Assembly: GCA_964602475.1 (NCBI GenBank)
Contig: CAZRRN010000004.1
Span: forward strand, 1 to 64,000
DNA: 64,000 nucleotides
Reading direction: 5' to 3'
Source: SZUA-448 sp964602475
GTDB taxonomy: Bacteria > Bacillota > Clostridia > Lachnospirales > Lachnospiraceae
The notes beneath the pieces were generated by a model. That model was given only the letters and a program-made list of their open reading frames with translations. It was not told the origin of the DNA and made no database searches. Every line of letters starts with the position of its first letter. Within the stretch, counting starts at the first letter, position 1. The position numbers were made by a program, and so were the translations under genes. This document shows positions 26,335-34,785 of this stretch, piece after piece.

Positions 26335-27057
26335 TTACTCCCATATCGTCTTTACAAGGATATCAACCGGATAAATAATCACTGTCTGGTCTGTATTGCT
26401 TCTCCGGTATTCCTCTTCCATTGTTCTTGGTACTGTAACTGCCCTCAGTGGCAGCTTCAGAAGCTCCGCGGTTTTTCTCGCAAATGCTTCAGAGTCTTTG
26501 ATCAGCTTCAGCGTCGTCTCCGCCTTCAGATGAGAGTTATTGACAACTGCCGTCGCACGGCACCTTGAGCTGGTCTCAATCTCATGCAGAATTTCTGCTG
26601 CTTCCTCTGCGGTCACAGTAAGATTCCGGTATCGGTTGACCACATAAAACATATCATAGTCAACTTCCTGAAGCTTTGAACGATAGCGGCCTAAAACCGT
26701 CGCTCCGACATCATCGCCTCCGACATCAAGTATTACCGTCGCTTCCGTATCAAAAATCAAATCCATTTCCGCCGGAAGAGAGGGGATATCGACATTGGAA
26801 TTCGCGTAGACCGGTGCAATCACCCGAATTCCCTGCTGCTCCAAACCTTCGGTAAAATCCGAGGACCGAAAATACGGATTGACCAGATCGAGATCCACCA
26901 GAATTACCTTCGTATCCTGCCTGGTTCCCATTTCATAACCGGACGCTGTATTCTTCTTCCGAAGAGCAGCAGCGCAGTCAATTGCCAGATTCAGTGCCAG
27001 ATTAGTTTTACCGCAGCCGTAATGTCCGCAGATGATATTGAATCGCTTTGTTAACAT
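26335..27057 (-). CDS. P-loop ATPase heading the oxoacid oxidoreductase operon
   Basis: The 240-aa protein starts MLTKRFNIICGHYGCGKTN, a Walker A within a SIMIBI/MinD-like nucleotide-binding fold, with VILVDLDLVNPYFR (Walker A' region) and TVILDVGGDDVGA (Walker B). It lacks DNA-binding or membrane-targeting segments. GGAAAGGAG lies 5 nt before the ATG at 27057; longer readings extend into the structured leader. Its place as first gene of a Fe-S enzyme operon suggests a maturation, metal- or cofactor-loading ATPase, as for other MinD-like proteins in metalloenzyme operons. That role is inferred, not known. Confidence 0.75.
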   Translation of the reverse strand: MLTKRFNIICGHYGCGKTNLALNLAIDCAAALRKKNTASGYEMGTRQDTKVILVDLDLVNPYFRSSDFTEGLEQQGIRVIAPVYANSNVDIPSLPAEMDLIFDTEATVILDVGGDDVGATVLGRYRSKLQEVDYDMFYVVNRYRNLTVTAEEAAEILHEIETSSRCRATAVVNNSHLKAETTLKLIKDSEAFARKTAELLKLPLRAVTVPRTMEEEYRRSNTDQTVIIYPVDILVKTIWE

Positions 27058-27106
27058 CCCGGCTCCTTTCCGAAACAAAGAGTTTCTGCCTGATAAAATG
27101 AAAACA

Positions 27107-27148
27107 GCGCATCCCACGGTTACAAAAACCGACAGTCTGCGCCGGGAT
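27107..27148 (-). promoter_or_regulatory. Compact structured 5' leader of the oxidoreductase operon
   Basis: At the predicted 5' end of the transcript, CGGTT/AACCG forms a central hairpin (27131-27127 with 27121-27117). Two outer pairings compete or cross: ATCCC (27148-27144) with GGGAT (27115-27111), and GCGCA (27142-27138) with TGCGC (27111-27107). A T-rich stretch (TGTTTTCATTTT) follows. It may be an attenuator or a small pseudoknot switch. I do not recognise a known riboswitch class. Confidence 0.45.
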
Positions 27149-27155
27149 TCTTTTG

Positions 27156-27184
27156 ATTCTAACATAAACGATTAAAGAAAGCAA
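27156..27184 (-). promoter_or_regulatory. Sigma-A promoter of the oxidoreductase operon
   Basis: TTGCTT (27184-27179), 17 nt, TAGAAT (27161-27156) on the minus strand. The start site would be about 27150, exactly at the edge of the structured leader. Confidence 0.7.
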
Positions 27185-27225
27185 GCACTATTACGTTAAA
27201 GTTTTAAAGGAATAAAGACTTTCAC

Positions 27226-29679
27226 TTATTTAAAATAGCTGCTTTTGTATACTGTACCTGTGCACTCCGCCAACGGATAGGAGCAATACCCGCGATTCAA
27301 TATTCTTGACCTGGAAGAGTTCATGAATTCTGTAGTAACATTGAAATAACTGTAACCGATATAATCAAGCAGATCACTTGACTTCAGTGGATCATCCCAG
27401 GTTACATCCATTTCATACCAGGTATCGGAATCAATTTCCGCAGCTGCATCACCAAGATCTACCATATCGCCGTAGTTTACAATATTCCATGCATGGCTTT
27501 CCGTCCGTCCGCTGCTGTTGGTTGCATTTCCAAGAACCACGATACACTGGATTCCATTCTGCTCGCACAAATAACTGAAGGCCATTGCATAACTCATACA
27601 AACCGGTGTATACGCATCTGTAAGACAGCCTGCCATAGTCTGTGCCATTACAGAATCCTTATATTCTTTTTTTAGAACCAGATAATCATGAATCACCTTG
27701 CCCTTCTGTGCAGAAGATGCATCGTTTCCGTATATTTCAAGAATCAGTTCCGCAACTTCAGTCACTGCTGCCTCACATTCCGCAAGAAGAGCATTCATGG
27801 CATCTTCTTCCCGCAGAGTAAGCGTCATGGTAGTTCCGTTATAGCTGATACTTCCGACGGCCTGCAGCAGTTCCGGATTATCAAGTCGTACCATTCTGGC
27901 AATTATCACCAGATTCTCCGAGGAAATTTCTGTCGTACTATAGCTGACAGCTCCCGTATATTCAGCATATGCCAGATAAAGCTTCTGATAATAGGATTTC
28001 CATGTATCGTTCGACTGCTCTGCATCTTCACGTTCGCACAGACTGTAGCCCCAGGAATCCGCATAACAGGACAATTCCCCATCCGCAAGAAAACTGTATC
28101 GACAGGTTACCTTACTGCTCCGTTCCTCCGTATCATCATTGACTGCATAGGCCTGTACAACTATGACCTCTCCGGCGGAAGCGGTAAATGTAACCTTTTT
28201 AGAGGTATTGACTGCTGCCGCTGCCGTTCCAACCGCTGTATACAGAGTCCACCCTTCTTCCACCTTAAATGTAATTTCTTTTGTAACTGGGTTTTCCCCG
28301 GAAAGCAGGTAAGAACCGGTTGTTTCACTTGGAACAGGAATGCTTCCACCAATCGAACGGATTGCAGACGCAATACGATATTCCCGGTCTTCTGTTCCGG
28401 TATTCTCCTGTACTACGGCAATCCGGTAGAGAATCATATAGGAGTCGTAAAAGGATTTAAAGCTTGTATAAGCCAGTTTAATCGATTTTCCGGCCTTAAT
28501 GCCTTTCCATGTAACAGAACCGTCTTCTGATGCCTTGGCAGTCAGACTGACTCCACGGATCAGGTCTGCCGCCGTATCCCTGCTTTCATAATCTTCTTTG
28601 TTGATTACTGCTATCTGATAATCCACATCCGAATGATTCGTTACCAAAAGTCCTTTTGAAATATCTGTCAGATTGACTCTGGTTACTTCGATTCCCTCTT
28701 CGCCTTCCACCGGCATCTTTGGTTCATCCAAATGCAGAATCGTGCTCTTTGATGCTGTTTTTTTAGCGGTTGCTGCAGTTCTGACTTCAATCACCGCGGG
28801 GGAAAATGCAGTATACAAGCCATCACCCAAAAGTCCCTCAATCTCTCCAAGGGCTATGTATTTTACATCTTCGGAGGGTGAAATCCAGTCGGAGAATTCC
28901 GTCTCATCCAAAAGCCGTACTCTGTATTCCATCGCATTCTTAATTGAAATTGTATGCTTACTTCCGTCCAGTTTCACCGATGGTGCATTTGTCTGTCTCT
29001 GAAATTTAACTTTAACTTCTTTACTGATCATTTCGCTGCCGTCATTGATACGGAAATATAATGCAGCTCCATACCCTCGATAGATCAGAAGGTTCAATTC
29101 GGACAATGGGCGGAAATTCATCGTATTTCCGGCACGCCACTCTATATTTTCCAGTTCAGTATAAACAGTATTATCCGAAGAAAATGTAAAATATCCCGTC
29201 TCATCTGAGAAATACGGATACAATGGTATATCATCGGTTCCTACCGCTTCATATGCGTTTCTGAAGTTTATTCCTGCCGTGTCTTCTGAAAGCAATCCGC
29301 AATAGCTTACCTTCAGTATACTCTGTGCTTTGATGGTAGTTGTGACCGGTGTATCATTCACTTCGTACTTTACTGAAACAGTAACATCTGTCTTGCCATT
29401 GATTGCAGACAGATCAATATAAAATGCGTCATATGCACTTCCAATGTAAGGTGTGTATTCCCCACTCTGTGAAAGGTTGATTTTAGTATAATCCGGATTT
29501 TTACCGGCTGCCTGAATTGAATAATAAAGCTCCGTATGGTCGTTTACTTTTATATACAGCAGCTGCTGCCTGTAATCAATAACAAGGTCTGTCGCAGTAA
29601 GAACCGATGCCTTTGCCTGCAGACCCGGAACAAACAGCAAAAACAGCAGCAGAAACAAGCCTGCTGCTGTCATTTTCAT
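27226..29679 (-). CDS. Secreted transglutaminase-like protein with N-terminal repeats
   Basis: A signal peptide (MKMTAAGLFLLLFLLF, cleavage near LQAKA) is followed by about 600 residues of beta-rich, weakly repetitive sequence and a C-terminal transglutaminase/protease-like domain. The triad is visible: Cys in CMSYAMAF (about 693), His in ESHAWNIV (about 728) and Asp in DVTWDDP (about 756). No sortase motif or membrane anchor is seen. I set the start at 29679 (MKMTAAG) because leader repeat B fixes the start offset as in its other copies; a longer reading would translate the repeat. The product is 817 aa. It may cut or cross-link cell-surface polymers. It follows the FtsX-type permease. Confidence 0.82.
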   Translation of the reverse strand: MKMTAAGLFLLLFLLFVPGLQAKASVLTATDLVIDYRQQLLYIKVNDHTELYYSIQAAGKNPDYTKINLSQSGEYTPYIGSAYDAFYIDLSAINGKTDVTVSVKYEVNDTPVTTTIKAQSILKVSYCGLLSEDTAGINFRNAYEAVGTDDIPLYPYFSDETGYFTFSSDNTVYTELENIEWRAGNTMNFRPLSELNLLIYRGYGAALYFRINDGSEMISKEVKVKFQRQTNAPSVKLDGSKHTISIKNAMEYRVRLLDETEFSDWISPSEDVKYIALGEIEGLLGDGLYTAFSPAVIEVRTAATAKKTASKSTILHLDEPKMPVEGEEGIEVTRVNLTDISKGLLVTNHSDVDYQIAVINKEDYESRDTAADLIRGVSLTAKASEDGSVTWKGIKAGKSIKLAYTSFKSFYDSYMILYRIAVVQENTGTEDREYRIASAIRSIGGSIPVPSETTGSYLLSGENPVTKEITFKVEEGWTLYTAVGTAAAAVNTSKKVTFTASAGEVIVVQAYAVNDDTEERSSKVTCRYSFLADGELSCYADSWGYSLCEREDAEQSNDTWKSYYQKLYLAYAEYTGAVSYSTTEISSENLVIIARMVRLDNPELLQAVGSISYNGTTMTLTLREEDAMNALLAECEAAVTEVAELILEIYGNDASSAQKGKVIHDYLVLKKEYKDSVMAQTMAGCLTDAYTPVCMSYAMAFSYLCEQNGIQCIVVLGNATNSSGRTESHAWNIVNYGDMVDLGDAAAEIDSDTWYEMDVTWDDPLKSSDLLDYIGYSYFNVTTEFMNSSRSRILNRGYCSYPLAECTGTVYKSSYFK

Positions 29680-29779
29680 TTTATTTCCCATTTCTACGCG
29701 GCTTTTAGCGCATAACATACTTTTTGTCAAGCACCGCGCAAGCACAAATCTGTGTGTAAAAAGCTCATCTTTCACACTA
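29680..29779 (-). repeat. Dispersed leader repeat, copy B (upstream of transglutaminase gene)
   Basis: In transcript order GTGTGAAAG-atgagc-TTTTTACAC forms a hairpin with G-T pairs; then come CACAGATTTGTG, GCGCGGTGCTTGACA, GTTATGCGC and GTAGAAATG, ending 9 nt before the ATG. It is very close to copy C, with differences in the hairpin that keep the pairing. The repeat fills most of the 144 nt between permease and transglutaminase genes. Confidence 0.88.
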
Positions 29780-29823
29780 TTCACCGAATCATTCCGCATT
29801 TTCTTCCCTCCGGAGCGGATCAC

Positions 29824-32715
29824 TTACTCCACGCTTTTCAGTGATTCCACCATATCAATCTTTCGGAGCTTGTAGAACATGAACAGATTGACTACTCCTG
29901 CAAATAATATCGTCATAAGTGCGCTTAAAATGTAGCTTATTCCATTAATTTGTCTTCCAAACATAATCATATCAATCTCACAGGTCTGTATGACATATCG
30001 ATGCAGAAAAATTCCGATTCCCATACCAAACAAAATTCCAAGCAGTGTCAATATGATATTCTCACGGTAAACGTAATTGGCAACTTCACCGTCATAGAAT
30101 CCAAGTACCTTCAGTGTCGCCAGTTCTCTGCGGCGTTCCACAATGTTAATATTGTTAAGGTTATATATAACGATAAACGCAAGCAATGCCGCCGATACGA
30201 TAAGTACCCAGATGACCAGATCAAGACTTGTCATCATGTCTGTTGCTGTCGCTTCCATTTCACTGATCATCGTTACTCCGGTAACTCTGTCATCTTCCAT
30301 TAAAGCACTGTTCAGCGTCGTCTTTTCTTCTCCGGTCATTGTCTTTGTCTTCAGATACAATCGGTTGTATTCCACCGGTTCACCGAATACCTTCTCATAA
30401 GTCTCACCCGTCATATAAACATAGTGATAGAGATAGTTTTCAACAATCAGACTGACCGTTGCCGGATACTCTTCTGTTTCACCTTTCTTCAAATAAATAG
30501 TATCTCCGACCGATAATTGCAGCATACTTGCCAGCTTTTCCGTGACGACAACCCCTTCGCTCGGCATCTTATATACCTCATCCGTAACACGGTCGCGCAG
30601 GACCACAAAAAGGTCAAGCTGCTCCAGTGTCTGCGGTACGAACAGCTGTATGCTCTTGGTTCCGTCGCCATGATCCGCTTCAGCAGACATAGTATACTGA
30701 CCGCCATAGAGATAATCTGTTATTTCCTCATTGTCAAAGCACAGGTTTTCGGCCACGCTCAATGTTTCATCTTTCTCTATTGACAGACTGATGTCATATG
30801 TCCACAGCTTCCGATACTGATTATTTACAATTTCCTGTATGGAATCCCTCAGTCCGAAGCCGACAAGTAAAAGCGCCGTGCATCCACCGATTCCGAGTAT
30901 TGTCATAAACAAACGTTTCTTGTAACGGAACAGATTTCGGATCGTTGCTTTCCACGAAAAGGATAAATGCTTCCAAATAAATGGAATCCGTTCCAGAAAG
31001 ACGCGCTTGCCGGAAGCCGGAGCCGGAGGTCTCATCAAAACCGCCGGAACCGAAGCGAGTTCTTTATAGCAGGCAAAGATTGCCGCCAGTACGGTACAGG
31101 CATTCGCCAGTAAAACAGCAGTAGTTGAAATTCCCCAGTTGATTGGTGTCAGAATGACGGTTATACTGCTGTACAGAATCGCATAAGAATTTATAATCAC
31201 ATAAGGAAGCAGCACACTCCCGACAGCGACACCTAGTGCTCCTCCAAGCAGACTTGCATACAGTGCATACAGAAAATACTTGGCAGAAATAGAGCCCTTT
31301 CCATATCCAAGTGCCTTGTAGGTTCCAATTTGCATACGATTTTCTTCAACCATACGCGTCATTGTCGTCAGACTGACCAATGCGGCTACCAGAAAAAATA
31401 TAATCGGGAATACTTCACCGATTGCTCCTATTCTTTCGGAATCCATCTCATATTCAACAAAGGACTGGTTGGAATTTCGATCCAGTACATACCATTCCGG
31501 ATATTCCAGTGAATCAAGGCTTTCCTGTGCATCTGCAAGCTTCTGTCTGGCTTCTTTTAACTTTGGCTCAGCTTCAGTCTTTTCCTGCTCATATGTTTCA
31601 CGTCCGGTCAAAAGCTCGGCTTCAGCATCGTTCAAGTCACTGCGAGCCTGATTGATTTCATCTTCCCCTTCCTTGATTCTGCTTATCCCCTCGTTGTACT
31701 GCTGCATGGCTGCTGCAAGCTCTTGTTCTGTAAAAAACGACTGTGCAGCACCGGCTTCCATCGCCAGCCGTGTGGACTCCAATTCGCTTTTCGCTTCATT
31801 AAGCTCCTGTTCTTTTGTTTCGAGTTCTTCCCAGCCGTTTTTAATCTCGTCAGCCGCTTTTGATAACTCGCTCTCTGCCTTTGCCAGCTCATTTTCCGCA
31901 TCTGTGACCTTTGCCGTATTTGCATCAATCTCAGACTGTGCCTCGTCCACCAGTGAGGTATAACGAAGTTCGCAGCATTCACCCGCAATAGCTTCAACCT
32001 GTTCTAATACATCTGTGACAAGCTCTTCATATTCATCGCTGTAACACTGCAGCTCCTCCGCCCCCGCTACCGTTGCATAAACCGTATAAAACGTGTCTTG
32101 GGTAAAGCTGTCCTTTGGAAGGAATACATAAGCATCCGACTTTCCGGAGCCGATGGATGCTGAAGGTCTGGTCCATGATAAATATTCCGCATAGGTACAA
32201 AATCCCACAATTTCATAGGTCTCATATTGTAAGGTATCGGTAATCTCCTCGTCTGTTCCCAGAGAAAGCGTGATTGAATCACCTATTTCCAATCCCTTAT
32301 GCCGGCGCATGGAATTATCAACAAGGCATTCGTTCGCCTTCTCCGGTAACCGTCCCTCGTTCAGCTCCAGCTGATTCAGATTCTCGCAAAGAGAATACAC
32401 CAGCATAATATATTCTTTGGCATCTACATAGCAGAAGGCTTCGGTCTGATATGCCCCCTCCGCTGCTTCGATCCCGTCAACTGCCGCAATTCGTTCCACG
32501 TCCTCTTCCGTCATTCCTAGAGTTCCGAGAACACGAATATCCATAAAATGATTGGAATCATAAAAATAGTCGGCTGAAAGCTTCATATCCGGTTCCGAAG
32601 ACCGTACTCCTGCAAAAAAAGCAACCCCAAGCGCCACGATAAACAGGATTGACAGGAAGCGGTTGAGGCTTTTTTTAATTTCTCTCTTAAAGTCTTTTTT
32701 CTGTGCTTGTTTCAT
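29824..32715 (-). CDS. FtsX/MacB-type ABC permease with large extracytoplasmic coiled coil
   Basis: The 963-aa permease has one N-terminal membrane helix (FLSILFIVALGVAFFAG), an external domain, an Ala/Glu/Lys-rich coiled coil (about 263-400), three FtsX helices, a second external domain and a last FtsX block of three helices (ERRRELATLKVLGFYDGEV precedes it). Duplicated FtsX domains are typical of exporters or mechanotransmitters of peptides, lipids or lipoproteins. I start it at 32715 (MKQAQKKD), where GGGG lies 6 nt upstream. It pairs with the ATPase 78 nt upstream. The long coiled coil suggests a reach across the cell wall. Confidence 0.9.
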   Translation of the reverse strand: MKQAQKKDFKREIKKSLNRFLSILFIVALGVAFFAGVRSSEPDMKLSADYFYDSNHFMDIRVLGTLGMTEEDVERIAAVDGIEAAEGAYQTEAFCYVDAKEYIMLVYSLCENLNQLELNEGRLPEKANECLVDNSMRRHKGLEIGDSITLSLGTDEEITDTLQYETYEIVGFCTYAEYLSWTRPSASIGSGKSDAYVFLPKDSFTQDTFYTVYATVAGAEELQCYSDEYEELVTDVLEQVEAIAGECCELRYTSLVDEAQSEIDANTAKVTDAENELAKAESELSKAADEIKNGWEELETKEQELNEAKSELESTRLAMEAGAAQSFFTEQELAAAMQQYNEGISRIKEGEDEINQARSDLNDAEAELLTGRETYEQEKTEAEPKLKEARQKLADAQESLDSLEYPEWYVLDRNSNQSFVEYEMDSERIGAIGEVFPIIFFLVAALVSLTTMTRMVEENRMQIGTYKALGYGKGSISAKYFLYALYASLLGGALGVAVGSVLLPYVIINSYAILYSSITVILTPINWGISTTAVLLANACTVLAAIFACYKELASVPAVLMRPPAPASGKRVFLERIPFIWKHLSFSWKATIRNLFRYKKRLFMTILGIGGCTALLLVGFGLRDSIQEIVNNQYRKLWTYDISLSIEKDETLSVAENLCFDNEEITDYLYGGQYTMSAEADHGDGTKSIQLFVPQTLEQLDLFVVLRDRVTDEVYKMPSEGVVVTEKLASMLQLSVGDTIYLKKGETEEYPATVSLIVENYLYHYVYMTGETYEKVFGEPVEYNRLYLKTKTMTGEEKTTLNSALMEDDRVTGVTMISEMEATATDMMTSLDLVIWVLIVSAALLAFIVIYNLNNINIVERRRELATLKVLGFYDGEVANYVYRENIILTLLGILFGMGIGIFLHRYVIQTCEIDMIMFGRQINGISYILSALMTILFAGVVNLFMFYKLRKIDMVESLKSVE

Positions 32716-32793
32716 ATATTTCCCCATTCCGAAGCAGTGCATTTCACCAGAACGGTGAGATTGCTTAAAAACGTTCAAAATGACCGATTTATC

Positions 32794-33498
32794 CTACCAG
32801 TCAATTGATTCAACAGACACCGGAGTTTCATTTTTATGTATTTCGCTGACTCTGCCGTCTCGAATTCGGATGACCCGGTCTGCCATTGGTGCAATCGCAG
32901 AGTTATGCGTAATAACCAGCACGGTCATTTTTTTCTCCCGGCAGGTATCCGAAAGAAGCTTCAAAATTGCTTTACCTGTATGGTTGTCTAACGCACCGGT
33001 CGGCTCATCGCACAGCAGAAGCTTTGGATTCTTTGCAAGCGCTCTGGCAATCGCAACCCGCTGCTGTTCTCCACCGGAAAGCTGAGAAGGAAAGTTGTCC
33101 TTTCGGTGTTCCAATCCAACTTCGGCGAGAACCTCTTCGGCAGGCAGCGGATGCCTCGTTACCTGCAAGGCAAGCTCAACATTTTCCTTTGCTGTCAGAT
33201 TCTGTACCAGATTATAAAACTGAAATACAAATCCAATTTCTTCACGGCGATATTGAATCAGCCTGTAGCCTTTAAGTCCGGCAATATCAACACCGTCCAC
33301 CCAGACTTCTCCGGAACTTGCGGTATCCATTCCGCCAAGAATATTAAGAATCGTCGTTTTCCCGGCTCCGCTGGAACCTAAAATCACTACAAACTCGCCT
33401 CGTTCAATGGAAAAGTTCACACCGTCTGCCGCTTTGATATCAACCTCTCCGACATGATAAATCTTTTTTACTTCCTTTAATTCAACATATGCTGCCAT
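32794..33498 (-). CDS. ABC transporter ATP-binding protein (LolD/MacB type)
   Basis: Walker A GSSGAGKTT, signature LSGGEQQRVAIARAL, Walker B LLLCDEPTGALD and the H-loop VITHNS are complete. At 234 aa it is a single nucleotide-binding domain of the MacB/FtsE group and should drive the FtsX-type permease downstream. It starts 13 nt after the YhfC-like gene, with GAAATGAGGAA as ribosome site. Confidence 0.96.
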   Translation of the reverse strand: MAAYVELKEVKKIYHVGEVDIKAADGVNFSIERGEFVVILGSSGAGKTTILNILGGMDTASSGEVWVDGVDIAGLKGYRLIQYRREEIGFVFQFYNLVQNLTAKENVELALQVTRHPLPAEEVLAEVGLEHRKDNFPSQLSGGEQQRVAIARALAKNPKLLLCDEPTGALDNHTGKAILKLLSDTCREKKMTVLVITHNSAIAPMADRVIRIRDGRVSEIHKNETPVSVESIDW

Positions 33499-33511
33499 AC
33501 GTTCCTCATTT

Positions 33512-34618
33512 CTATGCTTGTGTAGCTTTATCCTGCTCTGCTTCGTTCATTGCACTGTTTTCTGTTTCTGCTGTCTTTGCGGCTTCTGTTCCGGAGAGTT
33601 CCCCTGTCTCTGCCGTCTCCACAGCCTCTGTTCCGCACTTTTCTTCCACCTTTACGCCTGTTGCGGTGCTATCTCCTGCTTCTGCTGCATTCTCTTCCGG
33701 TCTGACAATACTACGGGTATTCAGACGGCTTACCTCCTGCCATGCAAGGCGTTTCTGGCGGTCTTCCGTATCCTTTATCATCTGGGATCTGCTCTTGACA
33801 AGCTGTTCTCTTCCCTGTGGGAAATCCGTGACAATCTTTTTTAATGCCAGAATTCCGATTATAATCACTGCCACGGAGAATACCGCTCGAACAATCAGCT
33901 GAACGGATTCCGTATACAGTGCACCGCCGGCTTCCGTCGAAAATGCCGAAATCAAGCTGTTTCCAAGCTCATAAGCAAACCTCACGGCAGCAATGGAAAT
34001 TGCTGTTGTTGCCTTCTTTTCTTCCAGAACTCCACGTACCAGCCAGAGAACAAGCACCGCCTGCAGTACAGCCATTGCAAGGTACTCGGCTGCCTGTGAA
34101 AAATAAGTACCGGCCGGCAGATTAATCAGGGTCTGTTGGAAAGCTGCAGCCTCTTCATAGCCTTCCACTCCGGTCTGGGATTCATCAATAAAGGTTCCCG
34201 CATTGATTGCAACAGCATAAACCAAGTGCATAAACAAAAGCATAATCTGGGATAGCTGCTGACCGATAATATAACCGGCACCAAGCGCGATTCCTTTATG
34301 AATACCGATTCCTGTTTTATTCATATAGCTTGCGGAATATAAGCGGATAGCAATATCAACTCCTGCAACCAGCAGTGCAAAAATTGCCAGTGCCAGCAGA
34401 TAATGCTCTTCTGCCAGTGCGTTCAGTCCCAAAACACCGCCCAGCATAGACGCCAGCTGGCTCGTAAGAACCGCAGCCGCCACTCCGAGAACAACGACAA
34501 AAAAAGTTCCTCCGGAATTTCCTTTATGTTTGTGATAAATAATGCACGGAACAATGACCAAAAGCAGGCACACTGTCAATGCCGTTACCATTCCGGCAAT
34601 CGTTAGATTTGAAAGCAT
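33512..34618 (-). CDS. YhfC-like multi-pass membrane protein lacking protease residues
   Basis: The 368-aa protein has about eight membrane helices (to about residue 265) and an Ala/Glu/Thr-rich hydrophilic tail of about 100 residues. Helix order and spacing resemble the YhfC glutamic intramembrane proteases, including the basic KHKGN loop after helix 1 and AVAINAGTF after the central pair. However the EExxR site reads DIAIR, and the GHGGIEA site reads GYIIGQQ, so the catalytic Glu and His are not there. The family link is my inference. It is first in a three-gene set with an FtsX-type ABC exporter and may act as its regulator or partner. GGAGG precedes the ATG. Confidence 0.6.
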   Translation of the reverse strand: MLSNLTIAGMVTALTVCLLLVIVPCIIYHKHKGNSGGTFFVVVLGVAAAVLTSQLASMLGGVLGLNALAEEHYLLALAIFALLVAGVDIAIRLYSASYMNKTGIGIHKGIALGAGYIIGQQLSQIMLLFMHLVYAVAINAGTFIDESQTGVEGYEEAAAFQQTLINLPAGTYFSQAAEYLAMAVLQAVLVLWLVRGVLEEKKATTAISIAAVRFAYELGNSLISAFSTEAGGALYTESVQLIVRAVFSVAVIIIGILALKKIVTDFPQGREQLVKSRSQMIKDTEDRQKRLAWQEVSRLNTRSIVRPEENAAEAGDSTATGVKVEEKCGTEAVETAETGELSGTEAAKTAETENSAMNEAEQDKATQA

Positions 34619-34746
34619 AATTCCTCCGTTTGTATAGCTGTCAGACGAACACTATGTCCGGTAAGACAGTATTCTGATAATTTATTTTATACGATAATGG
34701 CTTTCTTTCAGAAAGTCAAGCAGGCACACTATTATATTTTTATAAA

Positions 34747-34781
34747 CTGCCGTTAAGAACCTGTATATCCATTGACGGCAG
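34747..34781 (-). terminator. Hairpin after the esterase gene
   Basis: CTGCCGT (34747-34753) pairs with ACGGCAG (34775-34781) around a 21-nt loop, 4 nt beyond the esterase stop. The minus strand then reads TTTATAAAAAT. It is a plausible, weak intrinsic terminator. Confidence 0.55.
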
Positions 34782-34785
34782 CGGA

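Noticed and set aside
27688..28530. A 280-codon open frame on the plus strand
   Set aside because: It lies wholly antisense to the transglutaminase gene, has a Cys/Phe/Ile-rich low-quality composition, no ribosome site and no recognisable motif.
29680..29823. N-terminal extension of the transglutaminase gene through repeat B
   Set aside because: It would translate a conserved RNA-like repeat and place 48 residues before a clean signal peptide; the 9-nt start offset shared by the three copies supports the shorter form. The same reasoning removes 17 residues from the EAL protein.
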